Positions 1 through 6,092 of a DNA stretch of 11,457 nucleotides are shown piece by piece. The DNA is from Actinomycetes bacterium (GTDB lineage Bacteria > Planctomycetota > Phycisphaerae > JAACET01), in assembly GCA_030631725.1 (NCBI GenBank), contig DAOVKO010000041.1, forward strand, positions 1-11,457, written 5' to 3'. The translations under genes were made by a program, and so were the position numbers. Under the pieces are notes generated by a model. That model saw only the letters and a list, made by a program, of their open reading frames with translations, had not been told where the DNA came from and did no database searches. Positions within the stretch are counted from its first letter, which is position 1, and each line of letters starts with the position of its first letter.

Positions 1-9
1 CCCCTATTC

Positions 10-26
10 AGCCCTATTTTAGGGCT
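10..26. repeat. Short perfect hairpin AGCCCTA-TTT-TAGGGCT
   Basis: Arms 10-16 and 20-26 are perfect reverse complements (7 bp) with a 3-nt loop. There is no T-run on either side, so it is not a typical intrinsic terminator. Confidence 0.4.
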
Positions 27-159
27 CTGGGGGGTTACAGATGCTAAGAATTGCTAAGGTTGCGGGGGCTAGCCACCATAGCATTTGATAACAACCTGCC
101 CAGAGGATAAGTTTTGATAAGTCATCAGATGTTGACTTTTGCTAACAATCTCGCACCTG

Positions 160-183
160 CGATCCGGGTCTCTTATCGGATCG
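160..183. repeat. Inverted repeat CGATCCG-N10-CGGATCG
   Basis: Two perfect 7-bp arms (160-166 and 177-183) flank a 10-nt spacer in the non-coding left region. It could be a protein binding site or RNA hairpin; no T-run follows. Confidence 0.4.
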
Positions 184-452
184 AGGGCTGGAATTGGGGG
201 GGGGGAAATGCTAGGACCCTCCCGTTTCTCCTCTGATATCCTTTGTAACCCCCAATATATAGACCCCCAAAGCCCTTTTAGACTGCCAGAATGCCACTTG
301 GCCCCCCTATATATAGTGTCAATATGGCAGATATTCTTGCTGGTTTTATAGCTGTCAACAGCATGCCAAAGGCAATCTAAAACCTGATCCTGTAATCCCC
401 TGCTAAAGAAGAACTTACAAGCTATAGTTCTTGCGTAATGTTTGTAGGTTGT

Positions 453-469
453 TTGGCACGGGGTTTGCA
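453..469 (+). promoter_or_regulatory. Sigma-54 (RpoN) promoter, -24/-12
   Basis: The sequence TTGGCACGGGGTTTGCA matches the RpoN consensus YTGGCACG-N4-TTGCW at every defined position. The -24 GG is at 455-456 and the -12 GC at 467-468, separated by the obligatory 10 bp. Transcription would start near 480 and run rightward. A perfect 7-bp hairpin (GCTATGC 483-489, GCATAGC 506-512) sits immediately at the predicted RNA 5' end. The nearest plausible coding product is the 42-residue frame at 648. Sigma-54 promoters need an AAA+ enhancer-binding protein; none is encoded in this window. Confidence 0.75.
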
Positions 470-482
470 CTCCCGTAATACA

Positions 483-512
483 GCTATGCTCAATTCCTGC
501 GCTAGGCATAGC
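483..512 (+). other. Possible 5' leader hairpin after the sigma-54 promoter
   Basis: GCTATGC (483-489) and GCATAGC (506-512) are perfect reverse complements with a 16-nt loop. They begin within a few bases of the start site predicted from the sigma-54 promoter, so they would form the 5' end of that transcript. Confidence 0.35.
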
Positions 513-647
513 CAAGAAGAAGGAGGCACCCGCGACTAGGCAAGGCTTTCCAAAAGCCGTTTTTAACAGCCGCCGGGGAATGTCTTCCAGCGATGATCTT
601 TGACCACCGCTTGGAAAACTGAGTGAGGAGAGGGACAGTAGCGGACG

Positions 648-776
648 ATGGCTCATGAGGAGCCATCGAAGCAGAGACGCGGCGAGACTTTCATCGACCG
701 TGTGGTCGAGGTCTGGCCACCGGAGAACGATTGGGCCGTACAGATACCCAGAAGAAACTTACACGGAGGTAAGTAA
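648..776 (+). CDS. Candidate 42-residue small protein
   Basis: ATG at 648 to TAA at 774-776. The product starts MAHEEPSKQR and contains a protein-like stretch (ETFIDRVVEVWPPENDW) followed by a basic tail. The frame is closed upstream by TAG at 639-641, so 648 is the first start. A GGAGAGGG purine stretch lies about 13 nt upstream, which is longer than ideal. It is the first plausible coding frame downstream of the sigma-54 promoter. Its last codons contain the strong Shine-Dalgarno (GGAGG, 765-769) of the next mini-frame, suggesting translational coupling. I do not recognise a family. It could be a chance frame. Confidence 0.35.
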   Translation: MAHEEPSKQRRGETFIDRVVEVWPPENDWAVQIPRRNLHGGK

Positions 777-777
777 A

Positions 778-816
778 ATGGAGATCAGCACCCTTCATTC
801 AAGCGGCTGGCCTTGA
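778..816 (+). CDS. 12-codon mini-ORF with a strong ribosome binding site
   Basis: GGAGG at 765-769 stands 8 nt before ATG 778, one of the best Shine-Dalgarno/start pairs in the window, yet the frame stops after 12 codons (MEISTLHSSGWP). Only one base separates it from the TAA of the preceding frame. It may be a leader peptide, the start of a gene broken by mutation or sequencing error, or coincidence. Frames beyond the stop contain several further stops and no clear continuation. Confidence 0.3.
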   Translation: MEISTLHSSGWP

Positions 817-924
817 CATATCATTTCACTTCAAAGCGTAACTGGAATTTTTTGACAGCAGATTACGTCACTATCTGTTCAAAGAGCGGCGTAAGAAGAT
901 GCCCGATAATTCGGTTTAGTAATT

Positions 925-1059
925 ATGTCGACTGAGCTTATCCAAGACTGTTGCCGCCTTGTCAAAACACTGATTGTGAAAGCCCATACTCTAATTGGCG
1001 GCCCACTTGGCATGGAAGCCATTTACAGTGACGAACAAATCAAACGGACATTCGATTAG
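925..1059 (+). CDS. Candidate 44-residue small protein
   Basis: ATG 925 to TAG 1057-1059. The product begins MSTELIQDCCRLVKTLIVKA and ends in EQIKRTFD, with an amphipathic, protein-like composition. No good Shine-Dalgarno precedes it. After the stop, the same frame has two more stops (1069-1071 TAG and 1081-1083 TAA) and then runs open through a Cys-rich stretch to 1269. The two pieces may therefore once have been one gene. The family is not recognised. Confidence 0.3.
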   Translation: MSTELIQDCCRLVKTLIVKAHTLIGGPLGMEAIYSDEQIKRTFD

Positions 1060-1083
1060 CGAGAACAATAGTCCCCGCAATAA

Positions 1084-1269
1084 CAAATCGTTCAGAATAA
1101 CATCCGATCCCCGCGCCCAAAATGGCAATGTACAGAGTTTACCTGTTCTAGTACCGGCCAAGGGTGTCGGGGATATTTTGTGTATCTCCCTTGGATCAGC
1201 GCCAACTGTCCCAACGCGGATGTCTGGAAGGCGTACCGCACGCAGTATGTCGGCGGTCAACGGGCATAG
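1084..1269 (+). pseudogene. Cys-rich open stretch without a start codon, possible gene remnant
   Basis: This frame translates to a zinc-ribbon-like sequence with Cys pattern C-x4-C-x6-C-x15-C (WQCTEFTC ... GQGC ... SANC), rich in aromatic residues and more protein-like than the overlapping frame 2. It ends with TAG at 1267-1269, which overlaps the AGGAG ribosome binding site of the next gene, the arrangement expected inside an operon. However, no ATG, GTG or TTG precedes the Cys motif, and three in-frame stops separate it from the 44-residue frame upstream. Decay of a small metal-binding protein gene is the simplest reading. Confidence 0.3.
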
Positions 1270-1279
1270 GAGAATGACG

Positions 1280-1660
1280 ATGAGCATTACAGAAGTGACC
1301 AGTAGTCAGAAGCACTGCAACGAGCACAAACAATTGCTCAATCCTGCAGGTCAAGGAGTGCGCGGCGGGCCGGGAATCCACGGTTTTTGCCCCGAAGCGC
1401 AGATGGAGGATTATGCGGTCAGCGCGGGTGCAACAAGCCATGCTCCGCGGCCTCGGGTCCATCCGCGTGTATATCGCAACCACATGCTCGCGAGTATTCC
1501 TGCCGAACATCGTGACCTCTACCGTAAGGCATGGGCTAGGAAGAATCGCAAGGCTGCCATCCGGGCCTGTTGTCTGCAGTGCGGGTGGTGGATGCCTGGG
1601 AATGTAGCTGAATGTAAGTTTTCGACGTGCCCTTTGTACGAATATCGGGTGCGAGGCTGA
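1280..1660 (+). CDS. Small Cys-rich (zinc-finger-like) element protein, 126 aa
   Basis: The C-terminal third carries C98-x2-C101-x10-C112-x4-C117 followed by PLYEYR. This resembles short phage and mobile-element proteins with an 'IRAxCLxC ... VxxCxxxxCPLxxYR' tail, where it presumably binds zinc. A basic helix (residues 77-95, HRDLYRKAWARKNRKAAIR) precedes it. The first 70 residues look disordered. The frame stays open back to 995, but I chose ATG 1280 because AGGAG (1268-1272) lies 7 nt upstream and the sequence before it looks non-coding in this frame. The next gene starts 16 nt after the stop, indicating one operon. Probable nucleic-acid binding is an inference. Confidence 0.65.
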   Translation: MSITEVTSSQKHCNEHKQLLNPAGQGVRGGPGIHGFCPEAQMEDYAVSAGATSHAPRPRVHPRVYRNHMLASIPAEHRDLYRKAWARKNRKAAIRACCLQCGWWMPGNVAECKFSTCPLYEYRVRG

Positions 1661-1676
1661 GTTGAGGTTACGTACT

Positions 1677-2540
1677 ATGGTTTATGAGAACTATGAGAAC
1701 ATGGTAAGGGTGAGCCGCGATAATCCATGCCCCATCTGCAATAAGCCCGATTGGTGCCTTGTTGCAGAGGACGGTTCGGCGGCAATCTGTCCTCGTGTCG
1801 AGTCTGACAAACAGATTGGCCAGGCGGGTTGGCTGCACAAGTTGGCCAGTACATCCACTTGGGCACCCCGCACCAGAAGAATGGCCCTGAGACAAGCACT
1901 ACCGTCACCAGAAGCTGCAATCCTTGTTCGGCAATACCAAGCCTTGGCCCAAGAAGCCAACAAGCTGGATGAACTTGCTAACCGCCTCGGATTGAGGGTG
2001 TCTTCACTGCATCGCTTTGGTGTCGGTCGGTCGCCGCAAGGTTGGTGGTCCTGGCCAATGAATGATGCTGAGGGCCACATCGTCGGGATAAACCGGAGAT
2101 TTGCAGACGGCCAGAAGAAAGTCATGCCGGGACACCGAGCCGGTCTGTACATGCCGGACAATTTGCCGACAGACCTTTCCGAATCAACGCTTCTGATTTG
2201 CGAGGGCGCGACCGACGCCGTTGCAGGTCTGGACTTGGGGTTTTGGACCGTTGGAAGGTTTTCGTGCACACACGGAGCAAGACTTCTGATTCGGTTGATA
2301 AGAGCAAGGCATCCTGGCGTAGTAGTAATCGTGGCGGACTCCGATGGACCTGGCAGACGCGGGGGTGAACGGCTGGCACGCACATTGTTGCCATACGCGC
2401 CCACACTAAAGGTTATATCCCCGCTCAAACCGCACCCAGACCTCAGGGCCTGGAAACAGGCCGGGGCCAAACACAAAGATCTCAAGAAGCTTATTGAAAC
2501 CACGCCAGCGCGAAAACTAACCATAAAGCTAGGAAGGTGA
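1677..2540 (+). CDS. TOPRIM-domain primase-like protein, 287 aa
   Basis: An N-terminal zinc motif (C18-P-I-C21, C27, C38) is followed by a linker and a primase-core-like segment (residues 110-160, LHRFGVGRSP ... VGINRRF). A TOPRIM fold follows, with the catalytic Glu in ICEGATDA (E176) and the metal-binding pair D221-S-D223 followed by GPGRRGGERLA. The closing DLRAWKQAG (255-263) is typical of phage and plasmid TOPRIM proteins. The family reaction is RNA primer synthesis or a related metal-dependent nucleotidyl transfer during replication initiation. ATG 1677 has GAGG (1664-1667) 9 nt upstream; a TTG at 1662 is also possible but overlaps that site. The stop overlaps the ribosome binding site of the helicase-like gene, so the two are likely translated together as a replication module. 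Confidence 0.85.
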   Translation: MVYENYENMVRVSRDNPCPICNKPDWCLVAEDGSAAICPRVESDKQIGQAGWLHKLASTSTWAPRTRRMALRQALPSPEAAILVRQYQALAQEANKLDELANRLGLRVSSLHRFGVGRSPQGWWSWPMNDAEGHIVGINRRFADGQKKVMPGHRAGLYMPDNLPTDLSESTLLICEGATDAVAGLDLGFWTVGRFSCTHGARLLIRLIRARHPGVVVIVADSDGPGRRGGERLARTLLPYAPTLKVISPLKPHPDLRAWKQAGAKHKDLKKLIETTPARKLTIKLGR

Positions 2541-2545
2541 CAGTT

Positions 2546-4303
2546 ATGGATAACGAAAACAATGCCCTTAGCATTCAACCCCAGTGGCGAGGCCAGACCG
2601 GAATAGCAGTGTTGACGGTCTTCAACAACGGCGAGGTGCTCTACTGCGATACCATAGATATCCAACAAGCCAAGGGGCGGGAGCAGTTCGTCTGCGATTT
2701 GACCACTGGCCGACAGGGAATAGACCCTGAAGAAGTTCGCAGGTCATTGCTGCAACTAGCGGGGGAACGAGCTTGCTCGCTTGAGAAAGCCAGTCAAAAG
2801 CAGAACTTGGCAGACCTGTTGGTTGAGCTCGCTGCCGAGGCCGATCTTTTTCACGATGCCAAACAAGACGCTTATGCCACTATCAAGGTTGGAAGTCATT
2901 TCGAAAACTGGCCCGTACGCTCCAGGGCGTTCAAACTGTGGCTGCGGCGACGGCTGAGGGAAGAACACAATCGCAGCGCCTATCCTCAAGCCCTGCAGGC
3001 AGCCATCGAGGAAATCGAAAGCCGAGCTCTATTCGGATCTCCGCAGATGGAAGTTCACGTCCGTCTGGCCGAGTACGAGGGTTCGATCTGGCTGGACTTG
3101 GGTGACGAACACTGGCGGTGTGTGGAGATAACCGCTAAGGGCTGGAAGGTTGCAGGCGAAAAGCCCCCAGTGCGTTTCATCCGGCGCGCCGGTTTACTGC
3201 CGCTTCCTGAGCCGGTACACGGCGGAGCTATTGAACTGCTCAGACCTTTTCTGAATGTCAAGGACGAGAATGATTTTATCCTAGTAGTAGCCTGGCAAGT
3301 GTCCGCCTTTAGCCCCAATGGGCCATATCCGGTCTTGTGTCTACACGGCGAACAGGGCTCGGGCAAAAGCACCAACTGTAAAATGCTTCGCTTGCTAGTA
3401 GACCCGAACTCCGCACCCCTCCGGAGTGAACCACGAAATGGTCATGATCTGGTTATTTCCGCCTCCAACTCCTGGGTACTGGCCTATGATAATATCTCCA
3501 GCGTTGCACTATGGTTATCCGACGCGTTCTGCCGGCTTAGTACAGGAGGTGGTTATTCCACCCGCGAACTCTATACCGACCGTGAAGAAATAATTTTTGA
3601 GGCCAAAAGACCTTTGATGCTCAACGGTATCGAGGACTTGGCCTATAGATCAGACCTCTTGGACCGGTCGCTTATCATTACTTTTTCTGCTATTCCTGAC
3701 GATCAACGCAAGGACGAAAAGACACTATGGGACAACTTCGGGGCGGAAAGACCGAAAATCCTGGGGGCACTACTGGATGCCGTGTCAGCTGGCTTGGAGA
3801 ACATCCATAACATAAAGCTGGCCCGCGTACCGCGGATGGCCGACTTCGTTGTTTGGGTTTCGGCTTGTGAGACTCGGTTGGGATGGCCAACTGGAACGTT
3901 CCTCGCCGCATATCTGCAAAACAGGGCTTCGGCTAATGACACGGTAATAGAGGCCTATGTGATTGGCCCTGTGATTAAAGCCTTTATGGAAGACCGCCAG
4001 AGCTGGCAGGGGACGGCTACAGAGTTGTTGGCGGAGCTTGAGAAAATTGCCCACGAACAGACCAAACATCGTAAGGGCTGGCCAAAATCGCCCCGCAAGC
4101 TTTCGGGCGACCTCCAGCGGATAGCGCCGAACCTCAGGGCCTTGGGCATAGATGTACAACGCCCGTCGGATACCAGTAAATCCCACAATCGCTTGATCCT
4201 CCTGGAGAGGATTTCGGACGGTTCGGACGGTTCGGACGGTTCGGACGGTATTAAGCAGGACTTTTGTAAAAGCACTAATGAAGATGAGGAGCTGGTCATA
4301 TGA
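2546..4303 (+). CDS. P-loop helicase-like ATPase of the replication module, 585 aa
   Basis: The ATPase core has Walker A GEQGSGKST (268-276), a Walker B-like WVLAYDN (D315), a sensor-like strand PLMLNGIED (356-364) and a candidate arginine finger LLDRS (R374). This order fits the SF3/AAA+ type helicase-like proteins that follow primases in phages, satellites and plasmids. The 240-residue N-terminal part is not recognised. The C terminus has an SDG tripeptide repeated four times (557-568), then an acidic tail. ATG 2546 lies 8 nt after AGGAAGG (2531-2537); GTG 2537 would overlap that site. The stop overlaps the next gene's ATG (ATGA). Its role is presumably DNA unwinding for element replication with the TOPRIM protein. 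Confidence 0.8.
   Translation: MDNENNALSIQPQWRGQTGIAVLTVFNNGEVLYCDTIDIQQAKGREQFVCDLTTGRQGIDPEEVRRSLLQLAGERACSLEKASQKQNLADLLVELAAEADLFHDAKQDAYATIKVGSHFENWPVRSRAFKLWLRRRLREEHNRSAYPQALQAAIEEIESRALFGSPQMEVHVRLAEYEGSIWLDLGDEHWRCVEITAKGWKVAGEKPPVRFIRRAGLLPLPEPVHGGAIELLRPFLNVKDENDFILVVAWQVSAFSPNGPYPVLCLHGEQGSGKSTNCKMLRLLVDPNSAPLRSEPRNGHDLVISASNSWVLAYDNISSVALWLSDAFCRLSTGGGYSTRELYTDREEIIFEAKRPLMLNGIEDLAYRSDLLDRSLIITFSAIPDDQRKDEKTLWDNFGAERPKILGALLDAVSAGLENIHNIKLARVPRMADFVVWVSACETRLGWPTGTFLAAYLQNRASANDTVIEAYVIGPVIKAFMEDRQSWQGTATELLAELEKIAHEQTKHRKGWPKSPRKLSGDLQRIAPNLRALGIDVQRPSDTSKSHNRLILLERISDGSDGSDGSDGIKQDFCKSTNEDEELVI
4213..4248 (+). repeat. 9-bp tandem repeat TTCGGACGG, four perfect copies
   Basis: Four identical copies lie head to tail (4213, 4222, 4231, 4240) inside the helicase-like gene, encoding Ser-Asp-Gly four times. 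The unit is a multiple of three, so copy-number change would only lengthen or shorten a flexible linker. Confidence 0.9.
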
Positions 4304-4629
4304 ATACGGACTCCGAGGTTACAGCCCTGCTACATGAGTTGGCTCAGCTAGGCGTATCTGTCCGAGTCGAGCAGGGAAATCTGCATATCAGTCCGAGGTC
4401 CAGGCTCACTCCAGACCTGACCCAAAGGCTGAAACGCCACAAGGCTGAGCTGATAAGAGCCTTGCGCTTGGCTTCGCTGGATGAGGATCAGCTGTTCGCC
4501 TGGAAGGAGCGGGTAGCCATTTGTGAGGTCTTGGCAGGGCTGGATCGTAAACAGTCCGAGACTGTGGCCTGGAAAGGCACAGAAGCACAGAAACGTCCTC
4601 CGCAGAGTGGGGATACGAATAGAAAGTAG
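4300..4629 (+). CDS. TubC N-terminal docking-domain-like protein, 109 aa
   Basis: Residues 5-56 follow the TubC_N pattern: LLHELAQLGVSVRVEQGNLHISPRSRLTPDLTQRLKRHKAELIRAL. It includes the 'LGV-x-V ... G-x-L', the 'LTPDL' turn and the 'KRHKAELI' helix. In nonribosomal peptide and polyketide synthases this small domain mediates docking between subunits. Here it stands alone inside a replication module, followed by about 50 residues of unrecognised sequence (DEDQLFAWKERVAICEVL). The ATG overlaps the helicase stop by four bases, with GAGGAG (4286-4291) 8 nt upstream, so expression is coupled. A role as an adaptor in a replication complex is an inference. Confidence 0.75.
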   Translation: MNTDSEVTALLHELAQLGVSVRVEQGNLHISPRSRLTPDLTQRLKRHKAELIRALRLASLDEDQLFAWKERVAICEVLAGLDRKQSETVAWKGTEAQKRPPQSGDTNRK

Positions 4630-4632
4630 TAC

Positions 4633-5619
4633 ATGGGATGGGAAACCAGAGGCAACAGGAGCTACTACTACCGCAAGCGGCGCGTAGGTGGAAGGGTCGT
4701 CTCCGAGTACGTTGGCGGTGGCCTGTTGGGTGTATTGGCCGAACAATTGGACGCCGAACAACGCGCAGAGACACAGGCCAAGCGGCAGGAGATTCAACGA
4801 TTCGACAGCGATGACAGGGAAATAATCAGGTTGTGCAAACAGCTGAGCGATGCGGCCGCACGGATGCTTGAGGCCGCGGGATTTCATAAACACAAGGGCC
4901 AATGGAGGAAACAACGCATGAGTAAGAATAAGGACAAACTACCCGCAAAAAGACCTAGTGTCGAACAGCAGTGCACAGAAGCTGTTGCGCGAGCGGATAA
5001 ACAGGATGCAAGCGAGGCGGACGAGGAGAATCTCAGAGAAATGATCCAGAAGCACCCGAAGCAGCTCAAATGCTACAGCAATATGGCGATATTGGCCATC
5101 CGGTATATTATAGATAAGATTGCAGACACGCCGGCCAAACAGCAGTTGTTGACGGAGCGATATTTAAATCTGTTGGAAGATTTAGGCTACAAGAAATCCA
5201 GCGAAGTCGAGAGGTTGCTGATCGAGCAGGTCATATTATCCTATTTTCGCATGAACATTACTGAGATGAACTATACCCAAAATTTTCATGGGGAAGAAGG
5301 CATATCACTGACTCTAGGCATTTACTACGAGAAGAGGCTTACGGCAGCACAGCACCGATACTTGCGGGCCCTGGGAACCCTAGCTCGCGTTCGAAAGCTA
5401 CTTGGTGGTCCCGCGGTGCAGTTCAATATTGCTATGGAAGGTGGCCAGCAGGTCGTAGCTAATACTCCTCTAGGAAATGAAAAACAGCCCGCCCTCGACC
5501 GGAGCAAACCCGAAGGCAAGGAGCTGACGGACGGAACACCGTCTATTCGTTCAGACGATCAGGGAACAATCGCGAAGGATGGGCGGACTTTCCGGAAGGA
5601 AGCGGGTGATAATGGATAG
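4633..5619 (+). CDS. MGWE-type basic protein of unknown function, 328 aa
   Basis: The first 30 residues (MGWETRGNRSYYYRKRRVGG, then RVVSEYVGGG) match a pattern I associate with uncharacterised proteins of planctomycete mobile elements. It is followed by a charged, helical segment (40-75) and a second characteristic patch GFHKHKGQWRKQR (about 83-95). A central, mostly helical region (130-200) has no recognised fold, and the tail (270-328) is charged and probably disordered. No enzyme motif is visible. The start is only 3 nt after the previous stop and lacks a strong Shine-Dalgarno, which suggests translation by coupling. The Arg/Tyr/Trp-rich N terminus would suit nucleic-acid binding, but that is a guess. 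Confidence 0.7.
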   Translation: MGWETRGNRSYYYRKRRVGGRVVSEYVGGGLLGVLAEQLDAEQRAETQAKRQEIQRFDSDDREIIRLCKQLSDAAARMLEAAGFHKHKGQWRKQRMSKNKDKLPAKRPSVEQQCTEAVARADKQDASEADEENLREMIQKHPKQLKCYSNMAILAIRYIIDKIADTPAKQQLLTERYLNLLEDLGYKKSSEVERLLIEQVILSYFRMNITEMNYTQNFHGEEGISLTLGIYYEKRLTAAQHRYLRALGTLARVRKLLGGPAVQFNIAMEGGQQVVANTPLGNEKQPALDRSKPEGKELTDGTPSIRSDDQGTIAKDGRTFRKEAGDNG

Positions 5620-5866
5620 CCCGAAGGGACATCAGGAATCTGGCATTATGCCCGACGGACAGCCTGCACCGACCGTAATGACTCCGGGGGAGGCCGTAGC
5701 CTTCCTGAGATTGGACCAGACGGGCATAAAGGACCCATTGCTGAGCCTGCGGTACTACCGTGAGAAGGGCTTGCTCAAGGGAGTCAAGATTGGCCTAAAG
5801 CTCCGGTATCGCCTGACGGACTTGGTAGATTTTCTGGACCGGTTGGCGGAGGAATCAGAGCAGTGA
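5612..5866 (+). CDS. MerR-like winged-helix protein, probable excisionase-type factor, 84 aa
   Basis: Residues 23-80 form a compact winged helix: MTPGEAVAFL starts the helix-turn-helix, LLSLRYYREKGLL is the recognition segment typical of MerR/Xis-like proteins, and a wing (GVKIGLKLRYRL) and final helix (TDLVDFLDRLAEE) follow. ATG 5612 gives an 8-nt overlap with the previous stop and has GGAAGGA (5593-5599) upstream. An in-frame ATG at 5579 would lengthen the overlap to 41 nt and add residues without structure. Small proteins of this fold next to an integrase commonly bend DNA to direct excision. Here one regulator gene lies between it and the integrase. A transcriptional role is the alternative. 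Confidence 0.7.
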   Translation: MDSPKGHQESGIMPDGQPAPTVMTPGEAVAFLRLDQTGIKDPLLSLRYYREKGLLKGVKIGLKLRYRLTDLVDFLDRLAEESEQ

Positions 5867-5962
5867 AATACCAGACTTCGGCACGAGTTCCTACTCTCAT
5901 AGTAAGAGGTCCTGCGATGGCAACACGCGTAGTAATAAGGACTTACGGCCTGACTCAAGGCT

Positions 5963-5984
5963 CAGTGTCAGCCCCCAGTGTCAG
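5963..5984. repeat. Direct repeat CAGTGTCAG x2
   Basis: Identical 9-mers at 5963-5971 and 5976-5984 start 13 bp apart, upstream of the Xre-like gene promoter. The reverse complement CTGACACTG occurs at 7563-7571 by the integrase end, with the related TGACACT at 7553-7559. Possible integrase-arm or regulator sites. Confidence 0.4.
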
Positions 5985-6031
5985 TTTGGCCCCTGAATCC
6001 GGTTCTGAGGCAAAAAAAAATTAAAAAAACC

Positions 6032-6060
6032 TTGCAAAGTGTTCGATAGAATAGTATTCT
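6032..6060 (+). promoter_or_regulatory. Sigma-70-type promoter of the regulator-integrase pair
   Basis: A -35 TTGCAA (6032-6037) and a -10 TATTCT (6055-6060) are separated by exactly 17 bp. An A-rich tract just upstream (6012-6029) could act as an UP element. The predicted start lies near 6067, about 26 nt before the ATG of the Xre-like gene. The integrase follows without an obvious promoter of its own. Confidence 0.65.
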
Positions 6061-6062
6061 AT
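6046..6062. promoter_or_regulatory. Palindromic operator candidate ATAGAATA-G-TATTCTAT
   Basis: Two perfect 8-bp arms (6046-6053 and 6055-6062) around a single G cover the -10 box of the promoter. A dimeric repressor bound here would block RNA polymerase. The gene directly behind encodes an Xre-like DNA-binding protein, so autorepression is the obvious inference. Confidence 0.6.
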
Positions 6063-6092
6063 AGAGCAGTAGATTTGAAAGGACAAGGCGAT

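Larger units (their letters stand above)
1..647. other. Left region without a convincing gene
   Basis: No reading frame here has a credible start, ribosome binding site and protein-like composition. The longest open frame (minus strand, 69-656) reads like a chance frame, rich in Ser/Pro/Cys with no recognisable motif. The stretch holds short hairpins (10-26, 160-183, 483-512), a G10 run (196-205), several C5-C6 tracts beside TATATA (246-316), degenerate TTGMTAAS motifs (42-146), and a sigma-54 promoter (453-469). This density of structure suggests a control, origin or element-end region, but nothing directly demonstrates that. Confidence 0.5.

Noticed and set aside
519..530. GGAGGCA match to the tRNA 3' end in the left region
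   Set aside because: Seven bases only, with no extension into the T arm; expected by chance.
69..656. 195-codon minus-strand open frame
   Set aside because: No ribosome binding site, Ser/Pro/Cys-rich chance-like composition, and it covers the sigma-54 promoter and several hairpins on the other strand.
995..1279. Upstream extension of the Cys-rich protein gene to ATG 995
   Set aside because: The added 95 residues are low-complexity and unlike a protein. A strong AGGAG-ATG pair exists at 1268-1282, and the other frame (1084-1269) looks more protein-like.
1586..1610. TGGTGGATGCCTGGGAAT, resembling the tRNA 3' end (TGGTGGAGGCAACGGGAAT)
   Set aside because: Only about two-thirds similarity and it lies in the conserved Cys motif of a gene, so it is not a credible second attachment site.
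2371..2386. CTGGCACGCACATTGTT, resembling a sigma-54 site
   Set aside because: The essential -12 GC is GT, and it lies inside the TOPRIM coding sequence.
1691..2668. 325-codon minus-strand open frame
   Set aside because: It is the antisense shadow of the TOPRIM gene, which has clear catalytic motifs.
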